DNA from: Branchiostoma lanceolatum | Taxonomy: Eukaryota > Chordata > Leptocardii > Amphioxiformes > Branchiostomatidae | Length of the DNA: 64,000 bases | Direction of reading: 5' to 3' | NCBI RefSeq assembly: GCF_035083965.1 | Contig: NC_089732.1 | Span: 6,821,383 to 6,885,382, forward strand | In this document: positions 1 to 11,651 of the stretch, in pieces | How the letters are laid out: each line of letters begins with the position of its first letter | Numbering within the stretch: the stretch's first letter is position 1 | Position numbers and translations under genes: made by a program | Notes under the pieces: model-generated | Seen by the model: only the letters and a program-made list of their open reading frames with translations | Databases searched by the model: none | Told to the model about the DNA's origin: nothing

Positions 1-371
1 CCCTGCTAGATTCATTCAAGGAGGTCCTTGATTCATTTGAGCTAAGTGATTGTTGAGAGGCCAGTTAGCACTCCAAATATCAGCTGTTCTAAAAGGCTAA
101 GTCGCAATTGCTCCAGACAGGGAGGAGTCTAATTAGATTAGCCTTATTATCCAATGAGGTTAACTCTGGGAGATAGTTTTCCCCATCATACAGGCTGGGC
201 CGAACCATATCAGGTTAGGGGGGTTGTAGAATTGTGTGCAAGAGTGTTGCATTAAACAGTAGCAGTTTTAACCAAGTATGTGTTTTCATTTTTGTCTGTA
301 ACATATTCTGATGTGCTTACGAATTAGAAATAATTACCACATTGAAAGTGTTGATTTTTCTCATGTCTTAG

Positions 372-3300
372 GCTGTCCTGTCTAGTTTGAATCTTCCAAG
401 AGAGAACCGGCTCTTTCTGTTGACCCCTGACCTCCCCGTGGCTTCAGGGTCAGGGTCACAAGAAGTGGATGGAGAAAGGTAAGTTGAGGAGCATCCATTG
501 CTATGTTTTCCATGCATGATATAATATATGTACTGTGTCAGATTGTTATCTGTCTCGAGTGTTGACTGGTCAGTAGGTATGTCAGGCAAGGAGGTAACAT
601 ATTCACTGGCTTGAAGTAGCTGTTGGTGAACTGGTTTGGACAAGGATGTTTCAAAATGTTTTATATCTATTTTGATGGAATGTTCTTTGTTGTAGATAGG
701 CATAAACTTAAATGCAAATGGACTTAATCTATTGCTTAACTTTTTGGGAAAATCTCTATCTGTATGCAGGTCCAGGAATTCAAGTTTTCCTAATCAGCAC
801 TGTAGTTGAAAAGTTTGGAAACTACAGCTTCGATAGAGTCCATTCCGAGTCACCGCGAGGGTTTTATAATAATATTTGTAATCATTTTGAAAAATTTTTA
901 ATAAAAGAATATCTGACTGACAATAGTTCTAAATTTTTCTAAAAGATCAAATACAAAAATATGAATTTATTTGAATTTAATTAGATAATTTAAAAATATT
1001 TTGAAAGTAACTGCACAAAAACCTCTTTATTTGTAATAATTTCTAAACATCTATGTGATTATTTAACTTTTAGAAATATTAACAAGAAATGGTAGAAAAT
1101 GGTTAACAATGGTAGAATGGTGATTGCCCCCATAAAAGTAGGTGCTAATCTGGCCCTTCTGTCTGCCTTTGTACATCTTTAGACTTCACTGCAGGACACT
1201 GTTGGGTCCTTTGTGCAAAGCATTCTTCCCTAAACTTCGCAAGGATGTGTGAATTGCTTTCTTCCCAGCCCTCTGACCTATTTATAGAGATTTTACAAAT
1301 AATGGTAGAAAATGGTAAGAAATTGTAAAAAATTGTAAATAATGGTAGAATGCTGTTACCATTATTTAGAAACCATTGTAAATATCATATTCTACATCAT
1401 GAATATTTCTAAAGTTTTAGAAAACGTAAGAAATATTTAGAATGTTGAAATCACATGCAAAATATTTCAAAAGTATCAAATCTCTTACACAAATAATAAC
1501 AATAACTTGAAAATAGTTCTAAATTATGACAATAACAACCCTCGCGGTGACTTGGAATGGACTCTATGCTATTTAGGTTTCCAAGAGTTTTACTATTTGA
1601 TAATCCACCATGCAGTTATTCACATGCTTATGAATCACTTGTTATATTTACATGTACCCTTCTTGCAGCATTACTCTTGAAAGGATGCTCCTAGAGTTCA
1701 AACTTAATGTGGTAGATGTAGACAAGGGGATCGAGTACAATCTCCATTTCCCAGGCAGCCGTACCATCCACCAGGTAACAACGAGACTGTGATGAGGAAT
1801 GCAGAGTGTTGCCTGCAGAAAAGACTTAGGCCCCCATTCTACTGGACGGGGATCGTGCTGCGCTCTCACTGCGACTTAAGTAGGATTTGTCTAATCCTTG
1901 ATTTCATATTTGGAATATCATGCAAAATCAGGGTTGTCTCCAGAACCCGTTCCTCCGTCCCAGGACAGAAATTTGCTTGTTGGGACGAAAATTTTTTTTA
2001 ACCTTGTCCGTCCTAAAAATGGAAACTTCATGACATAAAAGTGATGAAAATGCATTTTTGTAGGCTTAAAATGACATATCTAACAACAAGAAGCAAAACA
2101 TTGGATCTCAAAGAATGAGTGGGACAGAAAAAAATTTAAAATGCAAAATACAAAAGTATGGCTGAACAGCCAACAAAACCCACAAAGCGTAAAAAGATTT
2201 GTTTTTCATCTATGAGATTTGTTGAGTGCACTGTTTAATCTTTGGTTGCAGAGAGAGCGCAGTAACAACGCTGTCCTAGTGGGGGTATTACTAACAAGAC
2301 TAGTGTATGGGCAGGCAGTTCTTGACATGTGCTATGCTTTAACATGATGTAGATCGTTTTGCATGAAGTGGTTTGGCGTGTATTTTTGCAGTGATGTGCT
2401 GGCAAAATTAGGAATGGACTTCAAACTAACCGTGCGGGATCGGGACAGGGACATTAGCTACCCCCTCAGCTTCCCTGGCTCCAGAACAATACGAGAGGTG
2501 AGCTACTGCACACTGTGATGTCATCACTTTCTGTGCTGTGAAGTCATCACTCTCTGTGCTGTGACATCATCACATTCGATGTATGATGCATCATCAAACA
2601 TTGTGTTCTGATGGTATAGAATAGAAGTCCTGTAAAGGAATTTGTATCTTATACCAATATTTTGGAAAACACTATAAGTAATATAACACTTATAAACCAG
2701 GGTTACAGTCGGATGTGAATTCCAGCCAAATGCTCCAGGAAAATTGCTGTCATTTTTGAAAATATAGAAATTGATACTGTAAATGCAGAAATGTTCGCTG
2801 TGGTTTTATGTTCACTGTTTTTTTGCCCTCCTACCCCCTTGTCTACCATTGAACTTAAAACCATGTTGAACACTCCGTTTTCTCCCTACTGCAAAATTAA
2901 AACCATGCAAACTTAAATGCATTTACAATATGTCACAAATTCAACTTGATGCTAGTGACACTATTAGTTTTCTACATTTTCAGCAACAATGCCATGTTTG
3001 TATCCCCCCTTATTACCACCTTCTAATTAATACACTAAACCTATGTCCTGCCAACTGGAATGTGTGCTGTCAGCCTTTATGAAGCAAACCTATGTATGCT
3101 TGGATAAACTGTAATGTCTGTGACTAACTGCGAATAAGCAAGTCAAACATACACATTTAGTTTTATAAACCATAGCATATATTTTACCATTACCCTACTA
3201 AATGACATTTGCTCTTCCAAGCTCTGTGTTCTATTGAAGTTGCTATGTTTCTTGTGTTCTATGTCTGGAATGCGTTGAATGTCTCAGTACAAACCTTTTT

Positions 3301-6300
3301 TCTTTGCTGACAGGTGAAATGTGACGTGTACAGTTTAACAGATATCCCTGTACGCAACCAGATATGGAAGGGCTGGCCACAGGACGCTAAAGATGATGAT
3401 GTAAGTCTCTCCACTCTTACGAACCTTTCCTTTTACAAAAAGAAAAAAATAATACCTTTGTTAAATATGTTTGAGGTACTCTTGATCCACTGGTAATTAC
3501 GTCTTATTTCCTACTAAAGGTTTACCGGTAGCATAATTCCGCTAGGGTTCATAATTCTGCCACCCTGAAAAACTTGGCTAAAACAGATCTCCAACATAAC
3601 GTGCCCTATCATAATGCACTACTGTATATCTAAACTGTGCATACCTGGGGTGTGCTGCAATAGAGATCTCTCAAACCCACTTTTTTTCTTCAAAATGGCG
3701 GATTTATGTAACCCAGGGAATTAATCTTAATGGTGGTTATAGAAAAATTCAAGAAAGTCACAAAAACAACAACGACGGAAGATTAATTGGTGGATGTCCT
3801 GTAGAAATCACAGGTGTCGTAATAACACAGTGTACTGAGTTTCTGGCACAATTCCCAGGTGTCGGGATATACAAACTAATCCTCTGGGGAATAGGAATTA
3901 CATGGCCTGGCCTGTTGCCACGGTGACATCAGATTCGAACTGCAGCTGGACAGTGTCCTTGAAACATTTCAGGACGATGAATAAAAGCAAAGTCTCTAAC
4001 TTCACTTAGTCTAGCTCTGATGAAATGACAATGGTTTTTGACAAATTTGAAATGTAACGTTTGATGGTTGATATGTGAACCTCTACACACACCCTCCTAA
4101 TGTTGTATATGGTAGAAATAGCTTCACTGCTCTGCAGCAGTAGAGATGCTTATTATACAAGCAGGGCTCGAAATTCATTTTTGGGGATAGGTGCACTGAA
4201 AAAAATTAGTTTACGGCAGCGCTATAGTCACACACTGCTACAGTATTGGACAAAAATGTTCACGATGGTTTTAAGTTCTTGGTGAAACAGTCACCATGAA
4301 AACCGCAAACATAAAACCACCGCAAACATTTCTGCATTTACAGTATCAAAAAGGGCTAACCAGTATCAAAAGCCATCGGATAGATCTGCTTAGAGATTAT
4401 TAGATGTGACTCTTGCATTACTGTAATGTTCATCTCACCCCCTTGCAGATGACCTTGGCAGGTTGTGGGATTCCTCACCCTTCCCATGACCTTGAGGTGT
4501 GGAGACAACACATCCCTGTCAGGTTCAGTACAGGGGTACGTACAACAGTTAGGATTTTCTTTAAAATTGACTTGATTATACCTTAGAGTGTTCTCTTTCC
4601 GTCAGTCACTTTCGGGACTAAACTTTGGGTGATGGGTTAATTTCCACGTTAAAATGCCCAATTTTGTGCATCGTTTTTGACCGGGAAATACTTTTTCCTC
4701 CTAACATTTACTAGAATTGGAGAGGTTGAAGAAATAGAAACTTGATTGTCCTTACACCTAGAGGGATATCCTTCATTCCCATACATATTTCCTGGAAGAG
4801 ACGGTCACTAGACTTGAGGGTGTGCAAACTCAAATTGAGACCCAAAATATTGCAGCCCCACAATGTTTTTAATTTAAGGTCAACTGTTTTATTTTCTGTC
4901 ATTTCGTAATTTTGTCAGTTCTTTTTTGCAAACACTTGCATTGTGTTCCAACAGTTGTTATGAACTTAAAACACCACAGACATTTTTCCCTTCCTACCCC
5001 AAAATGAAGTCCCTGTGAATTTTACAATTGATTTTGTGATTTACAGTACATTTGTATTTTCATTCTTCAGGTAGAAGAAGAGAGGCGACAACGCCATGCG
5101 AGTGGGTCGAGCACGGAAGACTTCGAGGATGCCAGCGACTCTTTTACCGTAGACGACAATGACTTGAGTTTTACTGATGTGGTTACCAGAAAACCACAGC
5201 CTCTTAGTGAGTATGACTGAACACACATTGAAGTCTTTGATGGTCATGTTGGTACACTTAAACACTCTTGTCTTTGTATAGTAATTGGTAAAGATGAAAT
5301 AGTCCCAACAATATCTGTGAAAGAAATGAATATTGGAGTTACGTGTATTTACAGAATGTTATGGAAAATAGTGGATAGTTCTTTGGTCTTTGGGACATCA
5401 TTTAAAGTAAGAATTGACATTTTCTGTATATTCCTGTATGTTTCAGAACAGTGTTACTGATATCTAACAATCATACACAATACAGTGTGATAATGAATGC
5501 ACACTTATGTCATGGTTTATCCCATGTTCTACAGTTCCTGATAACTGTGATGATGAGTACAATGCATCCGTTCACTTTACCGCAGAGTTTACAGAAAGGT
5601 AAAGATTTTCAACTACATAAGTTAGCCCTCTTTAGGGACTGACCAGAAAAGGTTGTAGAGAGTGTAGAAATGGGGAAATTGTGCTAAAATCATGCAAAAA
5701 GCCAGGTCACCAACATTTTTATGGTCCCCCATAGCCTGCTTTGGTCTATTCTTATCTAGACTCTTTTTCTATGGTTTTTTCGAAAGTCAAAAAGTCTGTA
5801 TGCTCATTTTTTCAAATGTCTGTCAAAGTATTGTTTGTTAAGACAGTCGAAAAATTGACCACTTTTCGCTCAAGAGTTCACCTGTCTCCATTCACTGTTT
5901 CTCTGAGAAATTTGGACACATTTTGTCTTCATTTTGTTGACTGTTAAGCTTACATTTGCTGTGCCCCCCTCCCACAGGTATGGCGAATGCCACCCCATGT
6001 TTTACATAGGCTCCCTAGAAGATGCCATGAAAGAGGCCTTCCAGAAACCAGCCAGGGATGTAAGTATGGTCTAGTCACACCAGGTTTAATGTATCCCCTC
6101 AAGGACCAACTGTACAGCAATGCCACCTATTTGTTGATACTGGTATAGCAGGGTAAACTTTTGTTGTGCTACAAGCGATGGTGTATTTAGAGTCGATATG
6201 TATTTGTGGAAAATTAGCCAAATGTGCCATAATATAATACCATTATAGCTTTGTCTCTCTCTCTCTCTGTTGCCTATTCTAAAATGAAACCTTTCATTGT

Positions 6301-9300
6301 TTTTGTGCTTACTACACATCACTATAACTGGATAAAAAAGTTCTTTCTTTGTACACAGCCAATGCATTATTACGTAGCTGACTAGCTGACATTTCCTCAG
6401 GGCAATACTGACTGGTTCTACTTCACACTGCAGCTAGGTGTCACTGTTGCAGTGTAAAGAATGTGGTCCCAAACGTGACTGAGTTGATATCCCCCCTCAT
6501 CACGGTACATGACTGGAGTAGATTTTCTGGTCCATCTGCTGTCCTCTCTGTCAGTTTGGCCTCATTCCAGTGTATTACACAGCCTTTCCTTGTAATGTGT
6601 TCTTTCACTGCTGACTCTTCCTTCTCCAAAACATTGGATAAGTGATACTAGTAACTCATTGGTTATGTACAATGAACTTTGTTATCCATCCAGTTATTTA
6701 TAAAACCTGATGAAACTACTGTCATTCACTTTATCTTCACAGAAGCAAAATTCCACGTTGTAAGGAAAATTGCCATTTTCACTGAACTTTAACTTCACGG
6801 TGGTAGCAAGTGATAGAACAGATGTGTGAAGGAATCATAAATGATAACAACAAGTTTTTTCACGGTGATGATAAGTTCACGGTAAAGAGGTGACCGTGAA
6901 AACAGTGAACATAAAGTTACAGTGAAAGAAACAACAATTACAGTACTGTATTCAAGGGGGTTTACCATCACTGATCTCTATTTCCTTTCTGTGTTTCCTC
7001 CCCAGAGAAAGTTGTTAGCCCTGTACCTGCACCACGACCAGAGTGTACAGAGTAACATCTTCTGTTCCCAGGTGCTCTGTAGAGAGAGCATCGTGTCCTA
7101 CATGTCACAACACTACCTGATCTTCGCCTGGGACATGACTTTTGATAGTAACAAAGCAAGGTAGGCACTCGCCTGTGTTACGCAAGCTCTCGCTGACTGT
7201 GGCTTGTTAGTAGGGCCTCTAGGCAACTCCCATCTAAATACATTCTCATTGTCCTGTCCTTACAAACAGGGTTACTTAGCAAGGGGATGCCTTTGTTTAG
7301 GTATTGCCCTTGTGATACTGTAAATTGCTTTATTTTCCCATAGATGATATTGGTAGGAGTGGAAAAGGGGTGTTTGCTGTGTTTTAGGTTTGCAGTCTAA
7401 ACAACAATACTGTAGCACAGAAACACATCTTCATGCTGTCCTGCTTTTGCAGTGGACAGGCACCGCAATAGAACACAAAATAAAACCACTGCTATTTCAA
7501 GGTTTGCAGTAAAGCGTTAAAACACTAGCTGTAAGTAGTGTGACAAACTGAGAAGAAATGACTGTCTTTTTTGTCATTGCCATGATAATGATGGGTTACC
7601 TCCCCCTCTTCCCATAATGATAATGGATTAAAACAGATCCTAACACGATTGTATAATACAAAAGTTAGGTTTCCCCACACCCATGCCCTATGTGTTGCGG
7701 CAGGTTTTTAGGCCACATCTCTCGCCAGTACGGCAGTTTGGCGGCACAGACGGTGCGGAACTACAAGGCCGACGAGTACCCGCTGCTGATGCTGGTCATG
7801 AGGAACAGAGGGGCCAGCGAGGTCCTCAAGGTCGTACATGGTGAGTCCTCCCATGGTCAAAGTCAATACATCCACAGTTTCACAACCAATAATGCATTAC
7901 TGAGCATGGGTTTGGGGTCTTTTGTTACATGTATAACTCCAGATGCTGTGTATGTGAAGTTCCTTTCATTCATGTCCACAGGTAACAACACAGTAGATGA
8001 GCTCATGAGCACATTGATCAACGCTGTCGACGTCTTCACAGAAAACCAGAGGGTGGAGATGCAGGAAGAAGTATGTTATAGACTACCTGTTCACATTTCC
8101 TCTTGAAATAGCTGTACTAGTACATGATACTGTAAATGCAGAAATGTTTGTGGTGGTTTTGTGTTCACGGTTCTTGCAGTGAACTCTTTGCTGCAAACGT
8201 AAAACCACCACGAAAAGTCGTTCTATGGTGTGACTGTAGTGCTACTATTGTTCAAACACAAACTCAAAACCACTCCATTTTCTCCCTACCGTGAAATTGA
8301 ATCCCCTCAAACATTTCTGCATTTACTGTATGTGCTGGCAGTTAGTTTTTACATATCATATTTTTCCATTGTAGTAAGTGAGTGAGTAAGGATTTGACTA
8401 CATCCATAGTTTTTATGTTTTTTTACATATCTTGTATATGGCAGATAAACCAACAGATAAGCAACCAACACAGACTATGACTTAAGAACATGAGTTTAAA
8501 TCCCAGTGACTCTTGTATCTGGGTAACTCAGTGACTTTTTCTATCAATATTAAACAGAAAGTTGATTGAGAACTGTACGACTGGTCATTTTCTAGATGTG
8601 TAAGTCCATGGTTAGATGTTTGTGGCCAGTCCATTGGTGTGAGATGTCTCATTCGTTCCCTCAGGCAGAGAGAGAAGAACGAGAAAGGATGAAGAGAGAA
8701 CAGGACGAGGCGTATCAAGTTTCACTGGCAGCTGATAGAGCTAAGGTACAAGACTTGGTGTTAAATTTTGCGTATTGGTGTTTTTGTCTTACCTTTAGCT
8801 GTCTAGTAACTGTTTCAGGAGAAGAGATGTATACAAAACAGAGATAACGCATAGATAATGTAATGTCATCCTGGAAGTCAATTTTAAGAATTTATGGGCG
8901 ACTTTTGCACGAGCACAATTTTTGTACAAAGGAACTAGACACATTTGCGTATATTGTGTGATAAGACTACATGTGATGTTTCACAGCAACAAGTGTATTT
9001 TTCTTAAAAACATGCAAATATTTGCAGCATTCTTCATAGAAAGTAGCAAGTATACACGCAATAATGAGAAGACAGTGCAGCGATATTGAGTTGATTTATT
9101 TATTATTGTGATCTATTGTTAGCTCCAAAAGAAGCTATTCTTCCATCCTATCTGATTTTATCATCTTGCCCAAATAATGATATGTTGACTTGTTTTTACG
9201 AAACTTTCCTGGCAGGAATTTGTTCTTTGATGTTTACTTTTGCTCTCATCACTGTAAATGAATGATCCACAGTCAAATCATTACATTGCCCAAAGTAAAA

Positions 9301-11651
9301 CATTACATGTTAAAAGTTATGTGTGTTAAAAGAAGAGTGATGGATGTCACTCGAAACATCCGGAAATAAATCTCTGAATTCTTATCCAGTTGTAGAGTCT
9401 GAATTCTCTTTATATATTGTTTACCTGGATGTCTCACCTTCACAAACGTAAAAGTTATGTTATTCATTAACAGTGATATCTCATTCCCCACCTGTACCAG
9501 GAGGAGGAGAAAAGGAGGAAAGAGCAGGAGGAGAAGGAGGAGCAGGAGAAGGCACAGAGAGAAGCTCGGGAGGCAAAGGAGGAGAGAGAAGTCAGTGTCT
9601 AACCACCATTAACATTTATCCGCCACGTCACATGTATCCACCACCCTGCAAAAATTTGTCTAAAGAGGTTTTCATTGCACTTTCTCTCAGTTTAATGCAC
9701 TCCTGTATATCTAAATTGTTCATAGCTGGGGATACTTGGATACTTTATTAACTCCATTTAGCTTTCATACAGTACAATTGAACAAGTACGAAGCTAGTGC
9801 TTCACTCGCGATATCTCAAATACACTTTATGTATCCCAGCAGATAAATGTTAATGGGGGGTTACATATTCTCTGCAATTTTTAGAAGTACAGGATTTTGT
9901 TTTTTATATGAAACCTAGAAATACCTTAAGGGAGATAGTGAATAACTGAAGTATCAGAAAAAGTTGTATCTTTATCTGCAATTCTTATTGCTGTTTTGTA
10001 CTCAAACATAACAGGTCAGTACATTTTCTTCAGATGCGATGGTTTACTTGCAGCCTGTGCCATCTTGTGAACCAATAGATTGCTCACAGTAATAATCTGT
10101 ATTGAGTAGTTATTTCTGTTACATTTCACCTGATTTTATCCTTATGTTAGCTATGGTTTAGCTAAGTAATGGATGATGTACATCAGTTTGTAATAATGTA
10201 CATCAGTTTGTTTTTGTTATCTTGACAGTTAAGTTTGCTATAAGTTTAAGTTGTGTGCCTGCGAAGCTGGTGTGTTACGCCGAAGGGCAGTTATACTGGC
10301 TATATAGATACAGACACTATCTGATTATTTATGCATGTTTTTCTGTGACACCTCCGCAGGCCTTGAGAGCATCGCTAGAAGACACCCTGCCGGACGAACC
10401 ACCGGAGGACTGCACGGAACCGCTCATCAATCTCCGTGTGAGGCTTCCCGACGGTGAGATGTTACAGAGAAGGTTTCTGGCGGCGACCACGCTGGAAATC
10501 GTGCTGAACTACGTCCACTCCAAGGGGTTTCCTTCAAAGGAATACAAGCTGCTGTCCTCATGGCCAAAACGAGATGTAAGTCAGTGTTTTAATGGTTTGT
10601 TGTTCGCTCGTTCTCATTTAAATGTGCACATTTTGCAACTTCCGTTACCGTTTGAAGTAAGAAGTACCCGGTAAGATATGCCACGTATAAGGTGCCAAAC
10701 TGTCGTTTTTAAAAGCCAGAAAAGTTTTAAGTCATCATAAAAATGACATTTTGGCACCTTATATGTGGCCATTCTTAATGTCAGGAACATCTTACTTCAA
10801 ACGGAATCGGAAGTTACAAAATGTGTACATTTAAATGAGAACAAGCATGTAGTGTGATCCCTTTTTGGACACGCTGGACAAAAAGTTGGAAAAGAGACGT
10901 TTCAGGGAAAGAGGCAAGTTTTGTTAGGAAGGTATCCTCACTTTACGTAGCAAGTTGTTGAAGGTAATCAAATAAACTAAAGTCAATGCCTTTATTTTTT
11001 TTTGAAGTGCTTGTACGACTACATGGCCGCTTAGAGAGGGACGGTTGGAGCACATTGCCCCACCATGTAAATCGTAACTGTCTCTCACTGGATGTTAGAT
11101 AGAAGTAATCTTTAATTGTGTATTTCTTTTCCTTTTTTACCTTTCTTTGTGTTGGATCAAAGCTCAAATTACACAATTATGTATTCTACCAACACAGATG
11201 AGCTTTCATTCAAACATGGGAATAATCTTATTTTGGTGATATTTTGTAGAGAAATGTTAGCCAAGTACCAAACAGAATATCTACCTTTATTGATGATGAT
11301 ACTCCTCCTAGAGAAATGTTAGCCAAAGTACCAAACAGAATATCTACCTTTATTGATGATGATACTCCTCCTAGAGAAATGTTAGCCAAAGTACCAAACA
11401 GAATATCTACCTTTATTGATGATGATACTCCTCCTAGAGAAATGTTAGCCAAAGTACCAAACAGAATATCTACCTTTATTGATGATGATACTCCTCCTAG
11501 AGAAATGTTAGCCAAAGTACCAAACAGAATATCTACCTTTATTGACGATAATACTCCTCCCCCCCTCCAGCTGACCTCATTGAACACCACACAGACACTC
11601 CAACAGCTTGGCATGAACCCCCAAGAGACCCTCTTTCTCCAGGAAAAGTGA
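372..11651 (+). CDS. FAF1: FAS-associated factor 1 (FAF1), 5'-partial, 15 exon positions plus one duplicated exon
   Basis: FAF1 is a UBA/UBL/UBX adaptor that links ubiquitylated proteins to the p97/VCP segregase. Exons read from GT-AG signals: 372-478, 1669-1774 or 2392-2497 (alternatives), 3314-3400, 4449-4535, 5071-5206, 5535-5598, 5978-6059, 7006-7160, 7704-7840, 7982-8070, 8665-8745, 9501-9590, 10360-10575, 11571-11651 (TGA). Phases agree at every junction. Domain order: linker with LTPDLP, second ubiquitin-like domain (FPGSRTI, IPVRNQIWKGWP), acidic serine-rich linker, UAS thioredoxin-like domain (HPMFYIGSLEDA, LYLHHDQSV, FCSQVLC), charged coiled coil (KREQDEAYQVSLAADRAK), then a UBX domain (RFLAATTLEIV, GFPSKEYKLLSSWPKRD, PQETLFLQEK end). 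The N-terminal UBA and first UBL domain must lie before position 1. The match to human FAF1 is colinear to the C-terminus. Introns carry several inverted-repeat transposons. Confidence 0.95.
815..1592. mobile_element. Non-autonomous DNA transposon with about 50 bp terminal inverted repeats, in a FAF1 intron
   Basis: The segment beginning at about 815 (tagagtccattccgagtc near 835-852, caccgcgagggtt near 852-864) recurs inverted at about 1539-1592 (aaccctcgcggtgac, ggaatggactcta). The interior is AT-rich with no coding potential, containing repeated runs such as tggtagaaaatggt. The pattern suggests a MITE-like element of about 0.78 kb. I could not settle an exact target-site duplication. Confidence 0.6.
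1669..1774 (+). CDS. FAF1: FAF1 alternative exon 'a' of the second ubiquitin-like domain
   Basis: This is a 106 nt exon with a good 3' site (tcttgcag) and 5' site (CAG|gtaaca). With the AG left by exon 372-478 it encodes 36 residues, S-I-T-L to R-T-I-H-Q, including FKLNVVDVDKG and FPGSRTI. It starts in phase 2 and ends in phase 0, as does the exon at 2392-2497. The two peptides are 18/36 identical and occupy the same slot: the first strands of the ubiquitin fold and the start of its helix. Human FAF1 has only one such segment here. Joining 1774 to 2392 would make the next codon TGA, so only one copy can be used per transcript. Confidence 0.88.
2392..2497 (+). CDS. FAF1: FAF1 alternative exon 'b' of the second ubiquitin-like domain
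   Basis: This 106 nt exon has flanking signals tatttttgcag and GAG|gtgagc. With the incoming AG it encodes S-D-V-L-A-K-L-G-M then FKLTVRDRDRD and FPGSRTI-R-E. Length, phases and the FKL.V.D.D / FPGSRTI framework match the exon at 1669-1774. The loop between the first two strands is more arginine-rich here (RDRDRD against VDVDKG). Neither copy has a stop or a damaged splice site, so both look functional. Confidence 0.88.
2773..2938. repeat. MITE family 'ACTGTAAATGCAGAAATGTT', copy 1
   Basis: This sequence starts with a terminal motif of the form actgtaaatgcagaaatgtt, then tgtggttttatgttcactg, and ends with its complement, aaatgcatttaca. The same ends recur at 8127-8332 and, as a right end, near 4290-4345 (aaacatttctgcatttacag). 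Multiple copies in FAF1 introns identify a short inverted-repeat family. Confidence 0.6.
6716..6948. repeat. Dispersed repeat, also present in a calreticulin intron
   Basis: This AT-rich repeat contains acattttcactgaactttaact-like sequence, gatgtgtgaaggaatcataa, gtgatgataagttcacggta and gtgaacataaagttacagtg. The same blocks recur in the same order at about 28705-28943, inside calreticulin. It is probably a relative of the MITE family at 2773 and 8127, because its cores share the 'ttcacggt / accgtgaa' complementarity. Confidence 0.6.
8127..8332. repeat. MITE family 'ACTGTAAATGCAGAAATGTT', copy 2
   Basis: The left end actgtaaatgcagaaatgtt is followed by tgtggtggttttgtgttcac. The right end is the complement, acatttctgcatttactgta. 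It lies in the FAF1 intron after exon 7982-8070 and belongs to the same family as 2773-2938. Confidence 0.65.
9330..9435 (+). repeat. Retroelement tail with a stem-loop followed by GAAAC, copy 1
   Basis: GAAGAGTGATGGATGTCACT (9332-9351) forms a stem (GAGTGA/TCACTC) directly followed by GAAACATCC and then AATAAA. The same layout occurs at 36475-36530. It resembles the terminal segments of Penelope-like or related retroelements that carry a hammerhead-type core. It lies in a FAF1 intron. Confidence 0.45.
9598..9865. mobile_element. MITE with imperfect long inverted repeats, in a FAF1 intron
   Basis: The left end taaccaccattaacatttatc (9600 region) is answered near 9840-9865 by gataaatgttaatggggggt. 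Internally it shares tgtatatctaaa-ttg-tcata with 3630-3660, where a second, more decayed member sits in the intron after exon 3314-3400. No ORF is present. Confidence 0.5.
10603..10852. mobile_element. MITE (about 250 bp inverted repeat) just downstream of FAF1 exon 10360-10575
   Basis: The left arm contains gttctcatttaaatgtgcac, attttgcaacttccg and cgtttgaagtaag. The right arm carries the complements cttacttcaaacgg, cggaagttacaaaatgtgta and catttaaatgagaac. The centre includes gtgccaaa / ttggcac. The RNA would fold into one long hairpin close to the 5' splice site at 10576. Confidence 0.6.
11249..11560 (+). repeat. 63 bp tandem repeat, five copies, abutting the last FAF1 exon
   Basis: The unit begins gagaaatgttagccaaagta and contains ccaaacagaatatctacc and ttgatgatgatactcctcct. 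Copies start at about 11249, 11311, 11374, 11437 and 11500. The first lacks one A; the last is slightly altered (gacgataatac). Because 63 is divisible by three, the array reads open in one frame into the last exon, but the true 3' splice site is the pyrimidine tract ending at 11570. Confidence 0.9.

Noticed and set aside
11311..11570. 63 bp repeat units as extra FAF1 exons (each ends in cctcctag, an acceptor-like motif)
   Set aside because: Exon 10360-10575 ends in phase 0. Using the repeat acceptor would give a frame that meets TGA within the unit, so it would not extend the protein.
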